Origin: Shimia aestuarii
Lineage (GTDB): Bacteria > Pseudomonadota > Alphaproteobacteria > Rhodobacterales > Rhodobacteraceae
Reading direction: 5' to 3'
Assembly (NCBI RefSeq): GCF_900114635.1
Contig: NZ_FOTQ01000001.1
Location: 992,001-1,056,000, forward strand
DNA: 64,000 nt
Position 1 is the first letter of the stretch, and each line of letters starts with the position of its first letter. Both the position numbers and the translations under genes were made by a program. This document shows positions 25,903 through 36,201 of the stretch, one piece after another. The notes below the pieces were generated by a model, which ran no database searches, was not told the origin of the DNA, and saw only the letters and a list, made by a program, of their open reading frames with translations.

Positions 25903-26316
25903 TCAACCCGGCGTGGATTGGATCGGGCGGGCTTCGATCACGACAAAGGCCTGTGCCCATGGGTGATCGTCGGTCAGGGTGACGTGGATGATGGCTTCGT
26001 GCCCCGGCGGTGTCATGTCGTCGAGGCGTGTCTTGGCCCAGCCTGTGACGTGCATGACAGGCTGCCCGGTGCGAAGGTTCGAGACATACATGTCCTTCCA
26101 GCTGATCCCCATGCGCAGGCCGGTGCCCAGCGCCTTGGAACACGCCTCTTTGGCGGCCCATCGCTTGGCATAGGTGCCCACGGTATCACGGCGACGTTCA
26201 GCCTTGGCCTGCTCCACGTCGGTGAAAACCCGGTTTCGGAACCGGTCGCCAAACCGTTCGAGCGTGTTCGCGACACGGTCGATATTGGCCAGATCTGTGC
26301 CCACGCCGAGGATCAT
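25903..26316 (-). CDS. acpS: holo-[acyl-carrier-protein] synthase
   Basis: Phosphopantetheinyl transferase of 137 residues that activates acyl carrier protein from CoA. The Mg2+-binding Asp is in [13 protein letters not shown], and the second site is [19 protein letters not shown] use the ATG at 26316, where the family sequence begins. A Met seven codons upstream would overlap pdxJ. The pdxJ-acpS-lepB arrangement is typical. Confidence 0.93.
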   Translation of the reverse strand: MILGVGTDLANIDRVANTLERFGDRFRNRVFTDVEQAKAERRRDTVGTYAKRWAAKEACSKALGTGLRMGISWKDMYVSNLRTGQPVMHVTGWAKTRLDDMTPPGHEAIIHVTLTDDHPWAQAFVVIEARPIQSTPG

Positions 26317-26323
26317 GCGCCCT

Positions 26324-27073
26324 TCATGCCTTTGCACTTTCCGCCCGCGCCTCGTCCATCAGGCGGCGCATTTCGTGGATCACGGGGGTAATTCCCGAGA
26401 AGATCGCCTCGGAAATCAGGAAGTGGCCGATATTGAGTTCCATCACCTCGGGCAAGGCCGCGATGGGTTTGACCGTGTCGAAGGTCAGCCCGTGGCCCGC
26501 GTGCACTTCCAATCCAAGTGAGTGGGCAAAAGTTGCCATCTCGGTCAGCCGGACCAGTTCGGCCTCACGCTCTTCGAAGCGGCCCTCGGCATGATAGTCG
26601 CAATAGGCACCGGTGTGCAGTTCGATCACTTCGGCGCCGATCCGGTTGGCGGCCTCGATCTGGGGCCGGTCGGCGGCAATGAAGATCGACACCCGGCAAC
26701 CCGCCTCGCGCAGGGGCGCAATGAAATGGGCCAGCTTGTTTTCCTCGCGCGCCACTTCCAGACCGCCTTCGGTGGTCTTCTCCTCGCGCTTTTCGGGCAC
26801 GATACAGACCGCGTGGGGTTTGTGACGCAGGGCAATCTGCTGCATCTCGTCCGTGGCGGCCATCTCGAAGTTGAGCGGCACGGTCAGGTGCTCCATCAGC
26901 GCGTCGATGTCGGCATCAAGGATGTGGCGGCGATCTTCGCGCAGGTGCGCGGTAATACCGTCGGCGCCAGCCTCTTCCGCCATACGCGCTGCGCGGACAG
27001 GATCGGGATAGGCCCCGCCCCGCGCATTCCGCACGGTGGCCACATGGTCGATATTCACCCCAAGACGCAGCAT
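26324..27073 (-). CDS. pdxJ: pyridoxine 5'-phosphate synthase
   Basis: TIM-barrel enzyme of 249 residues that condenses deoxyxylulose phosphate and aminoacetone phosphate in vitamin B6 synthesis. It starts [19 protein letters not shown], with active-site His in NIDH. Other marks are [31 protein letters not shown] and [12 protein letters not shown]. First gene of the pdxJ-acpS-lepB-rnc-era run. Confidence 0.96.
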   Translation of the reverse strand: MLRLGVNIDHVATVRNARGGAYPDPVRAARMAEEAGADGITAHLREDRRHILDADIDALMEHLTVPLNFEMAATDEMQQIALRHKPHAVCIVPEKREEKTTEGGLEVAREENKLAHFIAPLREAGCRVSIFIAADRPQIEAANRIGAEVIELHTGAYCDYHAEGRFEEREAELVRLTEMATFAHSLGLEVHAGHGLTFDTVKPIAALPEVMELNIGHFLISEAIFSGITPVIHEMRRLMDEARAESAKA

Positions 27074-27148
27074 GGTGACAGCCCTCGTAGTTTGTTGGTC
27101 AGTGATGCGGACCCTATGACGCCAAGGCGCGCAAGAAAACCGCTTTCT

Positions 27149-27817
27149 TTACCGCTTGGCCTTTTCAGAAGCCGCAGCACGGGCTGCCTGTTCGGCGGCC
27201 CTGGCACGCGCCTTTTCCATCTTCTTGCGAAGCCGCGTCACACGCCGTTTCTGATAGGCGCGGATCACGGGCACCGAAAGGTAATAGGCGATCGTGCCCG
27301 CGATGATGCCCGGAAGGATGCCGCCGATCATGTAGGGGAAAAACACTTCGTCATAGAAGATGCTGAGCCCGGTCCAGTCGGGGGTGTCATCGTTGAACAT
27401 GGCCCAGAAATTGTGCCACAGGTCCCCGCCGGCATTGGCGAACTTCGCCGCCAGGGATTGATGCGCGCCCTCGTGGAACTCGGTCCCCAGGAGGAAATGC
27501 CCGGTCTTGAGCGAGATCACCCCGATCGGCAGGTAGGTCAGCGGATTGCCGAAGAATGTCGCCAGCAGGGCCGCCAGAAGGTTCCCCGACAGCACACGCG
27601 CAAGGATCGCAGCGACCACGAAGTGCAATCCGTAAAACGGCGTGAACGTGGTGAACACCCCACACCAGATACCGCGCGCGATGAATTCCGGTGTGCCCGG
27701 CAAACGGTGCAGACGGTGCCGTACATAGTGGAACGCCCGGGTCCAACCACCACGCGGATAGAAGAATTCCGCCACCACCTGGTAGAGGGGTCTTCTATCG
27801 CGGCGCTTGAAAACCAC
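27149..27817 (-). CDS. DUF2062 domain-containing membrane protein
   Basis: Membrane protein of 222 residues matching DUF2062. The core runs from about residue 40 (ARGIWCGVFTTFTPFYGLHFV), through an LARVLSGNLLAALLATFFGNPLT helix, to a last hydrophobic segment near 150-185 (IGGILPGIIAGTIAYYLSV). The end is a very basic, Ala/Arg/Lys-rich tail. Function is unknown. It is co-directional with rsh, 21 bases after its stop. Confidence 0.85.
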   Translation of the reverse strand: MVFKRRDRRPLYQVVAEFFYPRGGWTRAFHYVRHRLHRLPGTPEFIARGIWCGVFTTFTPFYGLHFVVAAILARVLSGNLLAALLATFFGNPLTYLPIGVISLKTGHFLLGTEFHEGAHQSLAAKFANAGGDLWHNFWAMFNDDTPDWTGLSIFYDEVFFPYMIGGILPGIIAGTIAYYLSVPVIRAYQKRRVTRLRKKMEKARARAAEQAARAAASEKAKR

Positions 27818-27838
27818 AGGTGACGTTTCCTTTGCTGA

Positions 27839-29974
27839 TCAGCCCTCGGACGATGCGCGGGCCTTCTCGGGGTTTCGATAGCGTTCGATCTCTGCCACAT
27901 CCGACTCCGCCTCGAGCGCCATCATCAATTTGTGCAGATGCTTGGCATCGCTCAGATCGACACTGACGAGAAGACGATAGAAATCCGGCTTGCGGTCCAC
28001 GAACTCCAGATCCGAGATATTGGCCCCGTGCTCTCCGATCAATGTGCAAATACGTCCCAGTACGCCCGCGTCATTGCCGATCGTGACCCAGATCTGAACC
28101 GTATAGATCGGTTTGTGCTGCCCCGCATGCCAATGCAGGTCCAGCCAGCGCTGGGGCTGGTCCTCGTAATCGCCAAGAGAATCACAATCGATGGCGTGCA
28201 CCACCACCCCCTTGCCACGGAAAGTGATGCCCACGATCCGCTCGCCCGGAAGCGGCTGGCAACAGGGGGCCCGGTGAAAGCTTTGATCCGGGGACAGGCC
28301 GATCACGGCGCGCTCACCCGACACTTCGTCGCTTTGTTCTGGAGCCAGGTCGGGATAGACCGCTTGCACCACTTCGGCTGCCGTCAGCTCGGCCGAGCCG
28401 AGCCGGGCAAGGACCTCGTCCTTTTCCTTGAAACGCAGGTTCTTGGCGGCGATCTCGAGCACCTTGTCGGTCGACTTCTTGCCGACATGCTCGAACGCGG
28501 CGCGGGCCAGTTCCGCTCCCAGCCTGACAAACCTTTCGCGGTCCATCTCGCGCAGGGCGCGGCGGATGGCGGTACGCGCCTTGCCGGTGGTTGCGATGTC
28601 CAGCCAAGTCGCCTGGGGCGTCTGGCCCTCGGCAGTGATGATCTCGACCGATTGGCCGTTCTTGATCCGCGTCCAGAGCGGCACCCGCTGGTGGTCGATC
28701 TTGGCGCCGACACAGGCATGACCGATACGGGTGTGAATGGCATAGGCAAAGTCGATTGGGGTCGCCCCGCGCGGCAGCTTCACCACCTCGCCCTTGGGCG
28801 TGAAGCAGAACACCTGGTCCGAATACATCTCGAGCTTGACCGCCTCGAGGAAATCCTCGTGGTCTTCCTCGGCGTCAAACTGTTCGGTCAGGCCGCTGAT
28901 CCATTTCACTGGGTCGACCGCAAAGGGGTTTTCGCCCCGCACGCCATCCTTGTAGGACCAGTGCGCCGCAACACCGGATTCGGCCACGTCATGCATCTGG
29001 TGCGTGCGTATCTGCACCTCGACCCGGCGCCCGTCACGTCCCGACACCGTCGTATGGATGGACCGATAGCCGTTCGACTTGGGTTGACTGATGTAATCCT
29101 TGAACCGCCCCGGCACGGCCCGCCAGCGCTGGTGAATCGCCCCAAGTACCCGGTAACAATCGTTTTCGTTATCCGTGATGACGCGAAATCCATAGATGTC
29201 GGACAGGCGCGAAAATCCCTGCTCCTTCATCTGCATCTTGCGCCAGATCGAATAGGGCTTCTTGGCGCGGCCGACGACAACGGCATTGATGTCGTTGTTA
29301 TACAGTTCTTTTTTCATGTCGGCGGTGATCCGTTCGATCACATCACCGGTTTCCTTTTGCAGCGTGATGAACCGCCGCATGATCGAAGCGCGCCCCTCGG
29401 GGTTGAGAACCTTGAAGGCAAGGTCTTCCAGCTCGTCGCGCATCCACTGCATCCCCATGCGCCCGGCAAGCGGGGCATAGATGTCCATGGTTTCACGCGC
29501 TTTCTGGACCTGTTTCTCGGCCTTCATCGCCCTGATCGTGCGCATGTTGTGCAGGCGGTCGGCCAGCTTGACGAGGATAACCCGCAGGTCCTTGGACATG
29601 GCCATGAACAGCTTGCGGAAATTCTCGGCCTGCTTGGTCTCGGTCGAGCTGAGCTGTAGGTTGGTCAGCTTGGTGACACCATCCACGAGCACTGCGACCT
29701 CGTTGCCGAACTTGCCCGCAACCTCATCATAAGACGCCTGGGTGTCCTCGATCGTGTCGTGCAATAGGGCGGTGATGATCGTCGCGTCATCCAGATGCTG
29801 TTCGGCCAGGATCATCGCCACTTCGATGGGATGCGTGAAATAAGGCTCGCCCGAGCGACGAAACTGCCCCTCGTGCATGTCGCGGCCATAGTCATAGGCC
29901 GCGCGGATCAGCGCTTCATTGGTGCGGGGGTTGTAGGCGCGAATGAGATCGACAAGGTCGTCTGCCGGGATCAT
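27839..29974 (-). CDS. rsh: bifunctional (p)ppGpp synthetase/hydrolase (RelA/SpoT homologue)
   Basis: Stringent-response enzyme of 711 residues, the single RSH type of alphaproteobacteria. The N-terminal HD hydrolase domain has FTHPIEVAMILAE and ALLHDTIEDT. The synthetase domain has YGFRVITDNENDCYRVLG and QPKSNGYRSIHTTV. The regulatory part has a TGS domain (VFCFTPKGEVVKLPRGATP, residues about 370-430) and a C-terminal ACT domain. Both catalytic sites look intact. It lies just downstream of rpoZ. Confidence 0.95.
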   Translation of the reverse strand: MIPADDLVDLIRAYNPRTNEALIRAAYDYGRDMHEGQFRRSGEPYFTHPIEVAMILAEQHLDDATIITALLHDTIEDTQASYDEVAGKFGNEVAVLVDGVTKLTNLQLSSTETKQAENFRKLFMAMSKDLRVILVKLADRLHNMRTIRAMKAEKQVQKARETMDIYAPLAGRMGMQWMRDELEDLAFKVLNPEGRASIMRRFITLQKETGDVIERITADMKKELYNNDINAVVVGRAKKPYSIWRKMQMKEQGFSRLSDIYGFRVITDNENDCYRVLGAIHQRWRAVPGRFKDYISQPKSNGYRSIHTTVSGRDGRRVEVQIRTHQMHDVAESGVAAHWSYKDGVRGENPFAVDPVKWISGLTEQFDAEEDHEDFLEAVKLEMYSDQVFCFTPKGEVVKLPRGATPIDFAYAIHTRIGHACVGAKIDHQRVPLWTRIKNGQSVEIITAEGQTPQATWLDIATTGKARTAIRRALREMDRERFVRLGAELARAAFEHVGKKSTDKVLEIAAKNLRFKEKDEVLARLGSAELTAAEVVQAVYPDLAPEQSDEVSGERAVIGLSPDQSFHRAPCCQPLPGERIVGITFRGKGVVVHAIDCDSLGDYEDQPQRWLDLHWHAGQHKPIYTVQIWVTIGNDAGVLGRICTLIGEHGANISDLEFVDRKPDFYRLLVSVDLSDAKHLHKLMMALEAESDVAEIERYRNPEKARASSEG

Positions 29975-30003
29975 GCGTGCCTACCTGTGGTTCTCTTGGG
30001 GGG

Positions 30004-30357
30004 TCAGCCCTGACCCTGTGCTTCCATCAGCGCGCGCAGCAGCTTTTCTTCGGACATGTCGTCATCCGCAGGCGCATCGCTTTCGGCACCCATCAGCAGA
30101 GCCATCTTGTCGTCTTCCGGCTCGTCCACCTCGATCTGGGTCTGGTTTTCCTCGATCAGGCGCTCGCGCAGCTCTTCCGCGGTCTGGGTTTCCTCTGCGA
30201 TCTCGCGCAGGGCCACGACCGGGTTCTTGTCGTTGTCACGATCCAGCGTGATCGGGGCACCGGCCGAAATCTCGCGTGCGCGGTGGGCCGCGAGCATCAC
30301 CAGCTCAAAGCGGTTCTGAACCTTGTCGACGCAATCTTCTACGGTAACGCGGGCCAT
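30004..30357 (-). CDS. rpoZ: DNA-directed RNA polymerase omega subunit
   Basis: Small RNA polymerase subunit of 117 residues that assists beta-prime assembly and ppGpp binding. It begins [29 protein letters not shown], conserved across the family. The ATG at 30357 gives this start. The tail after residue 75 is acidic, as in other alphaproteobacteria. It precedes rsh by 29 bases, a conserved pairing. Confidence 0.95.
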   Translation of the reverse strand: MARVTVEDCVDKVQNRFELVMLAAHRAREISAGAPITLDRDNDKNPVVALREIAEETQTAEELRERLIEENQTQIEVDEPEDDKMALLMGAESDAPADDDMSEEKLLRALMEAQGQG

Positions 30358-30432
30358 GGGGCACTCCACTCTCTTGGATCGGATAGGAAGCCGTGTATGT
30401 AAGGGGCTTTTCCCCCCTTGACAAGCACTGAT

Positions 30433-30993
30433 TCACAGGGGTTTCAGCGCATCCCGGTCTGATTGCGGCAATTGCGCAAGGAAATCGCGCAAGGACTTGC
30501 CCAACAAGGGGTGAATCCAGTTCGGAGCGATGTCACAAAGCGGCCCGAGCACGAATGCGCGGTCCTGCAGACGCGGGTGCGGGAGAATCAGGTCGTCGGG
30601 AGCCTTCTTCTTCTGGTCTTCGATCGGAAGGTCGCGCCAATGCGTTTGGCTCACCGGGTCAGGCAGCACCTTTTCGCCATAGGCAACCAGATCGAGATCC
30701 AGCGTGCGCATGCCCCAGCGCTGCTCGCGCGCGCGCCCGAAATCAGCCTCGATGGCGTGAAGCTCGTGCAACAGAGCCTTAGGCGAAAGCGATGTGCGCA
30801 CCGATACTGCCGCGTTCACGTAATCAGGGCCGGCGCCTTCGGGAAAACACGGCGTCTGGAAGAATCGGCTGACCGCACAAAGGCGAATTTGGCCCTCATT
30901 CAACCGCTTGAGCGCTGCGGCGATGGTTTCGGCAGGCGTGCCGAGATCAGTTGGCAGGTTGCCGCCAAGAGCTAAGAGCGCGCATTCATTCAC
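30433..30993 (-). CDS. folK: 2-amino-4-hydroxy-6-hydroxymethyldihydropteridine diphosphokinase
   Basis: Folate-pathway HPPK of 186 residues that transfers pyrophosphate from ATP to hydroxymethyl-dihydropterin. It has the ALGGNLP N-terminal loop, SRFFQTPCFPEGAGPDYVNAA, and the catalytic RWGMRTLDLDLVAYG with the two metal-binding Asp. The C-terminal LPHPRLQDRAFVLGPL is also present. Upstream of rpoZ on the same strand. Confidence 0.94.
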   Translation of the reverse strand: MNECALLALGGNLPTDLGTPAETIAAALKRLNEGQIRLCAVSRFFQTPCFPEGAGPDYVNAAVSVRTSLSPKALLHELHAIEADFGRAREQRWGMRTLDLDLVAYGEKVLPDPVSQTHWRDLPIEDQKKKAPDDLILPHPRLQDRAFVLGPLCDIAPNWIHPLLGKSLRDFLAQLPQSDRDALKPL

Positions 30994-31145
30994 TTTTTGT
31001 TAACCTTTTGTAACGTACGCATGTAAAAAGGCGATCCACGGCTTGAAGGCAAGCCAAATTTCTTTACCTTATAACTGCTGTTGTGCCTGCACTTTTTTAC
31101 TCACGGGACTTTCAAGGCGCGGCAGAGTCAGAAAGGACATTATTG

Positions 31146-31721
31146 ATGTTTTATAAGGACGAACGGCTTGCGCTGTTCATAGATGGGTCGAATCTGTATG
31201 CCGCAGCGAAATCGCTGGGCTTTGATATCGACTACAAACTGCTGCGGCAGGAATTCATGCGACGTGGCAAATTGCTTCGGGCATTCTACTACACAGCCTT
31301 GCTGGAGAATGACGAGTATTCGCCGATCCGCCCTCTGGTGGACTGGTTGCACTATAACGGCTTCACCATGGTGACCAAGCCGGCCAAGGAGTACACAGAC
31401 TCCCAGGGCCGTCGCAAGGTCAAGGGGAACATGGATATCGAGCTGGCTGTGGATGCCATGGAGCTTGCGCCGCGCGTAGATCATATCGTGCTGTTTTCCG
31501 GAGATGGGGATTTCCGGCCGCTGGTGGAGAGCCTGCAGCGCCAGGGTGTGCGTGTTTCGGTGGTGTCGACCATTCGCAGCCAGCCGCCGATGATCTCGGA
31601 CGAGCTGCGTCGTCAGGCCGACAACTTCATCGAGTTGGAAGGGCTTCGCGAAGTGATCGGGCGCCCGCCGCGCGATCCGATGCCGGACCGCGACCGCGAG
31701 GTCGAGTTCAGCGCCAAGTAA
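31146..31721 (+). CDS. NYN domain protein (LabA/DUF88 family)
   Basis: PIN-like NYN protein of 191 residues. Acidic residues expected for a metal-dependent nuclease are in LALFIDGSNLYAAAKSLG, GNMDIELAVDAMEL and VLFSGDGDFRPLVESL. The ATG at 31146 has AAAGGA eight bases upstream. An earlier in-frame start lacks similarity. Members are proposed RNases, unproven here. Divergent from folK and followed by a terminator. Confidence 0.86.
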   Translation: MFYKDERLALFIDGSNLYAAAKSLGFDIDYKLLRQEFMRRGKLLRAFYYTALLENDEYSPIRPLVDWLHYNGFTMVTKPAKEYTDSQGRRKVKGNMDIELAVDAMELAPRVDHIVLFSGDGDFRPLVESLQRQGVRVSVVSTIRSQPPMISDELRRQADNFIELEGLREVIGRPPRDPMPDRDREVEFSAK

Positions 31722-31727
31722 GACCGG

Positions 31728-31758
31728 ACCGGGGCCAAGTGCCCCGGTTTTCTTTTGT
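31728..31758 (+). terminator. rho-independent terminator after the NYN gene
   Basis: Stem ACCGGGGC (31728-31735) / GCCCCGGT (31741-31748) with loop CAAGT, followed by TTTTCTTTT. Seven bases after the stop codon. Confidence 0.85.
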
Positions 31759-31777
31759 GGTTTCGTGGCGGGCTGGT

Positions 31778-32218
31778 CTAGCCGCCGTTGCGCGCGTTGT
31801 GCATGTCGATCACGCGCGCGGGCCAGGTGCTTTTGATATAGGCAAGCACTTCGAGGATCTGTTCATCACTCAGCACGTCCTCGAAGCCCGGCATGTTGCT
31901 TTCATAACCCTGCCCGACCACCTTGGCCGTGCCATACTTGGTGATAGCGAACAGCACCTGATCCGGGTGATGCCACGTGTGCCCGCTTTCATCATGGGGC
32001 GGGGCCGGCATCAGCCCGTCTGCGCCGCGGTCGCGCCAATTGTCTTCCCCTTCCAGGTTTGCACCATGACAGCTTGCGCAATTCTCAACATAGATCGCTT
32101 GGCCGCGTGCCACCGCGCCCGTATTCTCATAGGGCAAAAACCCCTCGGCCACCCCTGCCCCGACAGTCGCTATCAACGCGGCGCCTCCCAGAATCGCCGC
32201 CATGCCCGCCTGTTTCAT
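31778..32218 (-). CDS. small monoheme cytochrome c
   Basis: Exported cytochrome of 146 residues. Signal peptide about 1-24 (ending GAGVA). Heme site CASCHG near residue 47 and the distal Met probably in NMPGFEDVLSD. The ATG at 32218 has GAGGAG seven bases upstream, which excludes a TTG two codons earlier. It belongs to the short class I cytochromes that serve oxidoreductases or oxidases. No partner gene is adjacent. Divergent from ispH. Confidence 0.87.
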   Translation of the reverse strand: MKQAGMAAILGGAALIATVGAGVAEGFLPYENTGAVARGQAIYVENCASCHGANLEGEDNWRDRGADGLMPAPPHDESGHTWHHPDQVLFAITKYGTAKVVGQGYESNMPGFEDVLSDEQILEVLAYIKSTWPARVIDMHNARNGG

Positions 32219-32337
32219 TGCCAAACTCCTCGCATATTTCTTCTCCGGTTACGCCCTTCCCGCACTGGAAGGTCAAGCCTCTGGACGTGGGCGCGATGAG
32301 ACACTAGGTCTTTCACGCACAGCCGCGAGGACGTTCC

Positions 32338-33291
32338 ATGACGAAGCCCCCCCTGACCATCCATCTCGCCGCCCCGCGTGGCTTCTGCGCCGGTGTGGAT
32401 CGCGCCATCAAGATCGTCGAAATGGCGCTTCAGAAGTGGGGCGCCCCGGTCTATGTCCGCCACGAGATCGTGCACAATAAATTTGTGGTAGACGGATTGC
32501 GCGCCAAGGGGGCGGTATTCGTCGAAGAACTGGGCGACTGTCCCGACGACCGTCCAGTGATCTTTTCCGCCCATGGCGTTGCCAAGTCGGTTCCAGCCGA
32601 AGCCGAGCGGCGCGAGATGATCTATGTCGATGCCACCTGCCCGCTGGTTAGCAAAGTCCATATCGAGGCCGAGCGCCATTCCGACAATGGCTTGCAGATC
32701 GTGATGATCGGCCATGCGGGCCACCCGGAAACCATCGGCACCATGGGGCAGCTCCCCGAGGGTGAGGTTGTGCTGGTGGAAACCGAAGAAGACGTCGCCA
32801 CGATTTCGGTGCGCGACCCGAACAAGCTGGCCTTCGTCACCCAGACCACGCTGTCGGTGGACGACACGATCGGCATCGTCGCCGCGCTTCAGAACCGCTT
32901 TCCCAATATTGTCGGACCGCACAAGGAAGACATCTGTTACGCCACCACCAACCGGCAGGAGGCGGTCAAGGCGATTGCGCCCAAGGTGGATGCGATCCTT
33001 GTCGTGGGCGCGCCCAACTCTTCGAACTCGCGGCGACTTGTCGAGGTTGGTGCAAACAATGGTTGCGCCTATTCGCAGCTTGTGCAGCGCGCCACCGAGA
33101 TCGACTGGCGCGCTCTTGAGGGCGTGGGGTCTGTCGGCATTACCGCTGGGGCGAGCGCGCCCGAGGTTCTGGTGAACGAGGTGATCGACGCCTTCCGCGA
33201 GCGGTTCGACGTGTCGGTGGAACAGGTGGAAACCGCGGTTGAACGGGTGAATTTCAAGGTGCCCCGCGTGCTCAGGGATCTGGACGCATGA
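32338..33291 (+). CDS. ispH: 4-hydroxy-3-methylbut-2-enyl diphosphate reductase
   Basis: Last enzyme of the MEP isoprenoid pathway, 317 residues, [4Fe-4S] protein making IPP and DMAPP. The three cluster cysteines are visible in [24 protein letters not shown] and [10 protein letters not shown]. His ligands in EIVHNKFVV and GHAGHPE are present. It overlaps the next gene by four bases and heads the operon ending with rnhA. Confidence 0.95.
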   Translation: MTKPPLTIHLAAPRGFCAGVDRAIKIVEMALQKWGAPVYVRHEIVHNKFVVDGLRAKGAVFVEELGDCPDDRPVIFSAHGVAKSVPAEAERREMIYVDATCPLVSKVHIEAERHSDNGLQIVMIGHAGHPETIGTMGQLPEGEVVLVETEEDVATISVRDPNKLAFVTQTTLSVDDTIGIVAALQNRFPNIVGPHKEDICYATTNRQEAVKAIAPKVDAILVVGAPNSSNSRRLVEVGANNGCAYSQLVQRATEIDWRALEGVGSVGITAGASAPEVLVNEVIDAFRERFDVSVEQVETAVERVNFKVPRVLRDLDA

Positions 33292-33740
33292 TCCGCATTC
33301 CAACCGCACCGCTTGTTCTGGGTCTTGCCGGGCTGATCCCCTTTGTCTGGGGGGCGTTGACGATTTTGATGCCCGACTGGCGTGACTGGGGCGCTTCGGC
33401 ATTGGGGCCGCGTTTTGTCGGCCCGTATGTGCAGCTTTTTTATGGCTCGGTGATCCTTGCCTTCATGTCAGGCGTACTCTGGGGCTTTGCCACCAAGGTC
33501 GAGGGATCGCGCGCCGCCATCGGCTATGTCCTGTCGACGATCCCGGCGCTTTGGGCGTTTTTCATGACTAGCGGCGGGCCGATTGGCGCCGCCACCAACC
33601 TTATGTTCGGCTTTGCCGGATTGCTGCTTCTGGACTACGCTTTTTATCAATGGGGTCTGACCCCGCCCTGGTGGATGCGGCTGCGCCTGTTGCTCACGGC
33701 GGTTGTCGTGACCTGCCTTGCGATTACCATCGTTTATTAG
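33288..33740 (+). CDS. DUF3429 family membrane protein
   Basis: Membrane protein of 150 residues with about four to five helices (about 8-28, 45-68, 76-94, 100-120, 130-150). The pattern [14 protein letters not shown] and [15 protein letters not shown] fits DUF3429. No known function. Translationally coupled to ispH (ATGA overlap). Confidence 0.8.
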   Translation: MIRIPTAPLVLGLAGLIPFVWGALTILMPDWRDWGASALGPRFVGPYVQLFYGSVILAFMSGVLWGFATKVEGSRAAIGYVLSTIPALWAFFMTSGGPIGAATNLMFGFAGLLLLDYAFYQWGLTPPWWMRLRLLLTAVVVTCLAITIVY

Positions 33741-33764
33741 GGTCGCTGCCCGAAAGGACATTTC

Positions 33765-34379
33765 ATGATCTCTGCCCAGTTCCTCTTGACCGCCCTTGTG
33801 GTGGTGATCGCGCCCGGAACCGGAGTGATTTACACGCTTGCCATGGGGCTTGGACAAGGCAGGCGCGCCGCGCTCTGGGCGGCTTTGGGCTGTACCTTCG
33901 GAATTGTCCCGCACCTGGTGGCGGCCACGCTGGGGCTGGCGGCAGTGCTGCATACATCCGCGCTGCTGTTCAACATCGTGAAATTCGCCGGTGTCGCCTA
34001 TCTGCTTTATCTGGCTTGGCAGGCCCTGCGCAGCGGCGGCGCACTGTCGGTGAGCGCCGAAACACGGGCCCAGCCCGGAGCGGCCGTCGCGCGCCGGGGC
34101 GCGCTCATAAATATCCTGAACCCGAAACTGTCGGTGTTCTTTCTTGCGCTTCTACCCCCCTTTCTGTCGGGCAACCCGACAACCGCGACAATGGAGATGT
34201 CCCTTCTCGGGGCGGTCTTCATGGCGATGACCTTTGGTGTCTTTGTCCTTTACGGCCTGTTTGCGGCAAGCGCGCGTGACCTCTTGCTTGGCAGCGCAAC
34301 GGTGATGCACTGGCTGAACCGGGGCTTTGCGGCCATCTTCGTCGCCCTGGCCGGACGGCTGGCACTGGAGCGGGCATGA
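33765..34379 (+). CDS. LysE family translocator
   Basis: Inner-membrane exporter of 204 residues with about six helices. It has VIAPGTGVIYTLAMGLGQGRRAA near the N terminus and the family motif FAGVAYLLYLAWQALR, then INILNPKLSVFFLALLP. The family exports amino acids or related compounds. The last four bases overlap the methyltransferase gene. Confidence 0.87.
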   Translation: MISAQFLLTALVVVIAPGTGVIYTLAMGLGQGRRAALWAALGCTFGIVPHLVAATLGLAAVLHTSALLFNIVKFAGVAYLLYLAWQALRSGGALSVSAETRAQPGAAVARRGALINILNPKLSVFFLALLPPFLSGNPTTATMEMSLLGAVFMAMTFGVFVLYGLFAASARDLLLGSATVMHWLNRGFAAIFVALAGRLALERA

Positions 34380-34963
34380 GCGACAGGGAAACCCTTGGCG
34401 TCTATGCCCGCAAGCACGACGACTATGCGGCTCTGCCCGTGTCAAAGGATCAAGTCGACGCGCTGAACATGTTCTGTGCCGCGCTCTCCCCCGGAGCGCA
34501 TGTGTTGGATCTGGGCTGCGGTCCGGGCCTGCAAGCAAGGGAACTCGTGCAGCGCGGCCTGAGCGTCAGCGCGCTGGATGCCACACCGGAATTCGTGGAG
34601 CGTGCACGCGCCAACGGGATCGACGCGCGGCTGGGCACATTTGACGACCTGACAGAGACCAACGCCTATGACGGGGTCTTTGCCAGCTTTTCTCTGCTGC
34701 ACGCGCCCAAGGCTGATTTCCCGCGCCACCTCGACGCGATCAAACGCGCGCTGCGCCCCGGTGGATGCCTTTTTCTGGGCCTGAAACTGGGTGAAGGCGA
34801 AGCACGCGACAGTCTGGGTCGCTTCTATGCCTATTACTCGGAAGCGGAATTGCGCAAACATCTGGAAAAGGCCGGTTTTTCGCTGTTGCAAGCCGTGACT
34901 GGAGAGGGCAAGGGACTGTCTGGAAGCATTGACCCTTATATCCTGATGACTGCACGTGCCTGA
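34376..34963 (+). CDS. class I SAM-dependent methyltransferase
   Basis: Rossmann-fold methyltransferase of 195 residues. The SAM loop is [16 protein letters not shown] (about 42-57), followed by [10 protein letters not shown] and [15 protein letters not shown]. The post-core [13 protein letters not shown] is also typical. Substrate not predictable. It overlaps lysE by four and rnhA by eight bases. Confidence 0.85.
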   Translation: MSDRETLGVYARKHDDYAALPVSKDQVDALNMFCAALSPGAHVLDLGCGPGLQARELVQRGLSVSALDATPEFVERARANGIDARLGTFDDLTETNAYDGVFASFSLLHAPKADFPRHLDAIKRALRPGGCLFLGLKLGEGEARDSLGRFYAYYSEAELRKHLEKAGFSLLQAVTGEGKGLSGSIDPYILMTARA

Positions 34964-35402
34964 TCTTTTTGCCTATACCGATGGAGCCTGTTCCGGAAAT
35001 CCCGGCCCCGGAGGCTGGGGCGTGCTGATGCGCGCCATGGACGGCGATACCGTGCTCAAAGAGCGAGAATTGTCCGGCGGTGAACCGGAAACCACCAACA
35101 ACCGCATGGAGCTGATGGCGGCGATCACGGCGCTGGAAACGCTGGAGCGGGCAAGCACGATCACCATCGTCACCGATAGCGCCTATGTGAAAGACGGGAT
35201 CACAAAGTGGATCCACGGCTGGAAGCGCAACGGGTGGAAAAAGAAGGGCGGGCTTAAGAACGTTGACCTGTGGCAACGGCTTGACGCGGCACAGGCGCGT
35301 CACGACGTGACCTGGGAATGGGTCAAGGGCCATGCCGGTCACCCCGAGAACGAGCGCGCGGACGAGCTGGCCCGCGCGGGCATGGCGCCTTTCAAGCTCT
35401 AG
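34956..35402 (+). CDS. rnhA: ribonuclease HI
   Basis: Degrades RNA in RNA/DNA hybrids, 148 residues. The DEDD acidic residues are in [35 protein letters not shown] and NERADELAR. The start is a GTG at 34956 inside the end of the methyltransferase gene. Last gene of the ispH operon. Confidence 0.95.
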   Translation: MPDLFAYTDGACSGNPGPGGWGVLMRAMDGDTVLKERELSGGEPETTNNRMELMAAITALETLERASTITIVTDSAYVKDGITKWIHGWKRNGWKKKGGLKNVDLWQRLDAAQARHDVTWEWVKGHAGHPENERADELARAGMAPFKL

Positions 35403-35405
35403 GGA

Positions 35406-36167
35406 TTACTCCGCCGCGATCCCGGCGCTGTCGTCCCAGCGTTTCTGATAATCAGTCTGATAGACTTTTTCGCTCCCGTCCCCGGCCCCTTCGAGCGGTT
35501 TGCGCACGGCGTAAGTGAGGATCACCGGACCTTCGGGCAACTTGCCCTGAAGGCGCGGGCGCACGCCGGTCTCGTTCGGGTTCGACGTGGTCACAACACG
35601 ACGCGCGAACATCGGCAACATCGGCTGGAGCGCGCATTGCAGCACCTCGTAGCCCAGCGTTTTCTCCCAGAAGCCGTACACCATCTCGGGTGTGATCTGG
35701 TAAAAGCCATGGTTGATCCAGTTGTTGCAGGGCGAATGGCCGATCAGAACCCCACCTGGTTTGAGCATCCTGTTGATGTTGCGATAGGCGGTGGGCAGGT
35801 CGAACACGTGTTCGCAGGTGCCCCCGTCATAGACCACGTCAAAGCGCTCGTGCAGCTCTTCGGGAAGCTCCCCGGCAAGGTCCTGCACGATCGAGGCGTC
35901 CTCAAAATCCGACACGTCCATACTGTCGACCTGATCAAAGCCGATCTTCTGGAAAAAGGTCTCGCAGAAATGGTTGTCGCTGTTCTTGAGATCCTCTTCG
36001 GTGAGACCCGGAAAATACTTCTCAAGGGTCTCGTCAAAGAGCGCTGCCGATCGTTTGCGGCGGCGCCCGATCCAGCGCTGGCGGCCCAGCATCACGATAT
36101 TGCCGCCAAGGGAATGCTCGGTCACGACATCCATGATGCGGACGGCGAGCGTGTCGGAAATAGCCAT
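35406..36167 (-). CDS. SAM-dependent methyltransferase-like protein
   Basis: Protein of 253 residues. The central region ERFDVVYDGGTCEHVFDLPTAYRNINRMLKPGGVLIGH fits the C-terminal half of a class I methyltransferase, although the N-terminal SAM loop (LGGNIVMLGRQRW) is weakly conserved. The ATG at 36167 gives MAISDTLAVR. It follows the glycosyltransferase by 34 bases and may modify the same cell-surface glycan or metabolite. Substrate unknown. Confidence 0.7.
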   Translation of the reverse strand: MAISDTLAVRIMDVVTEHSLGGNIVMLGRQRWIGRRRKRSAALFDETLEKYFPGLTEEDLKNSDNHFCETFFQKIGFDQVDSMDVSDFEDASIVQDLAGELPEELHERFDVVYDGGTCEHVFDLPTAYRNINRMLKPGGVLIGHSPCNNWINHGFYQITPEMVYGFWEKTLGYEVLQCALQPMLPMFARRVVTTSNPNETGVRPRLQGKLPEGPVILTYAVRKPLEGAGDGSEKVYQTDYQKRWDDSAGIAAE

Positions 36168-36201
36168 TGAGGTATCCTCGAAGAAGAAAGCGGACAGGCC
36201 G

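Noticed and set aside
27932-29659. 575-codon plus-strand frame in the rsh gene
   Set aside because: Antisense to an intact RSH protein with all domains. No independent evidence.
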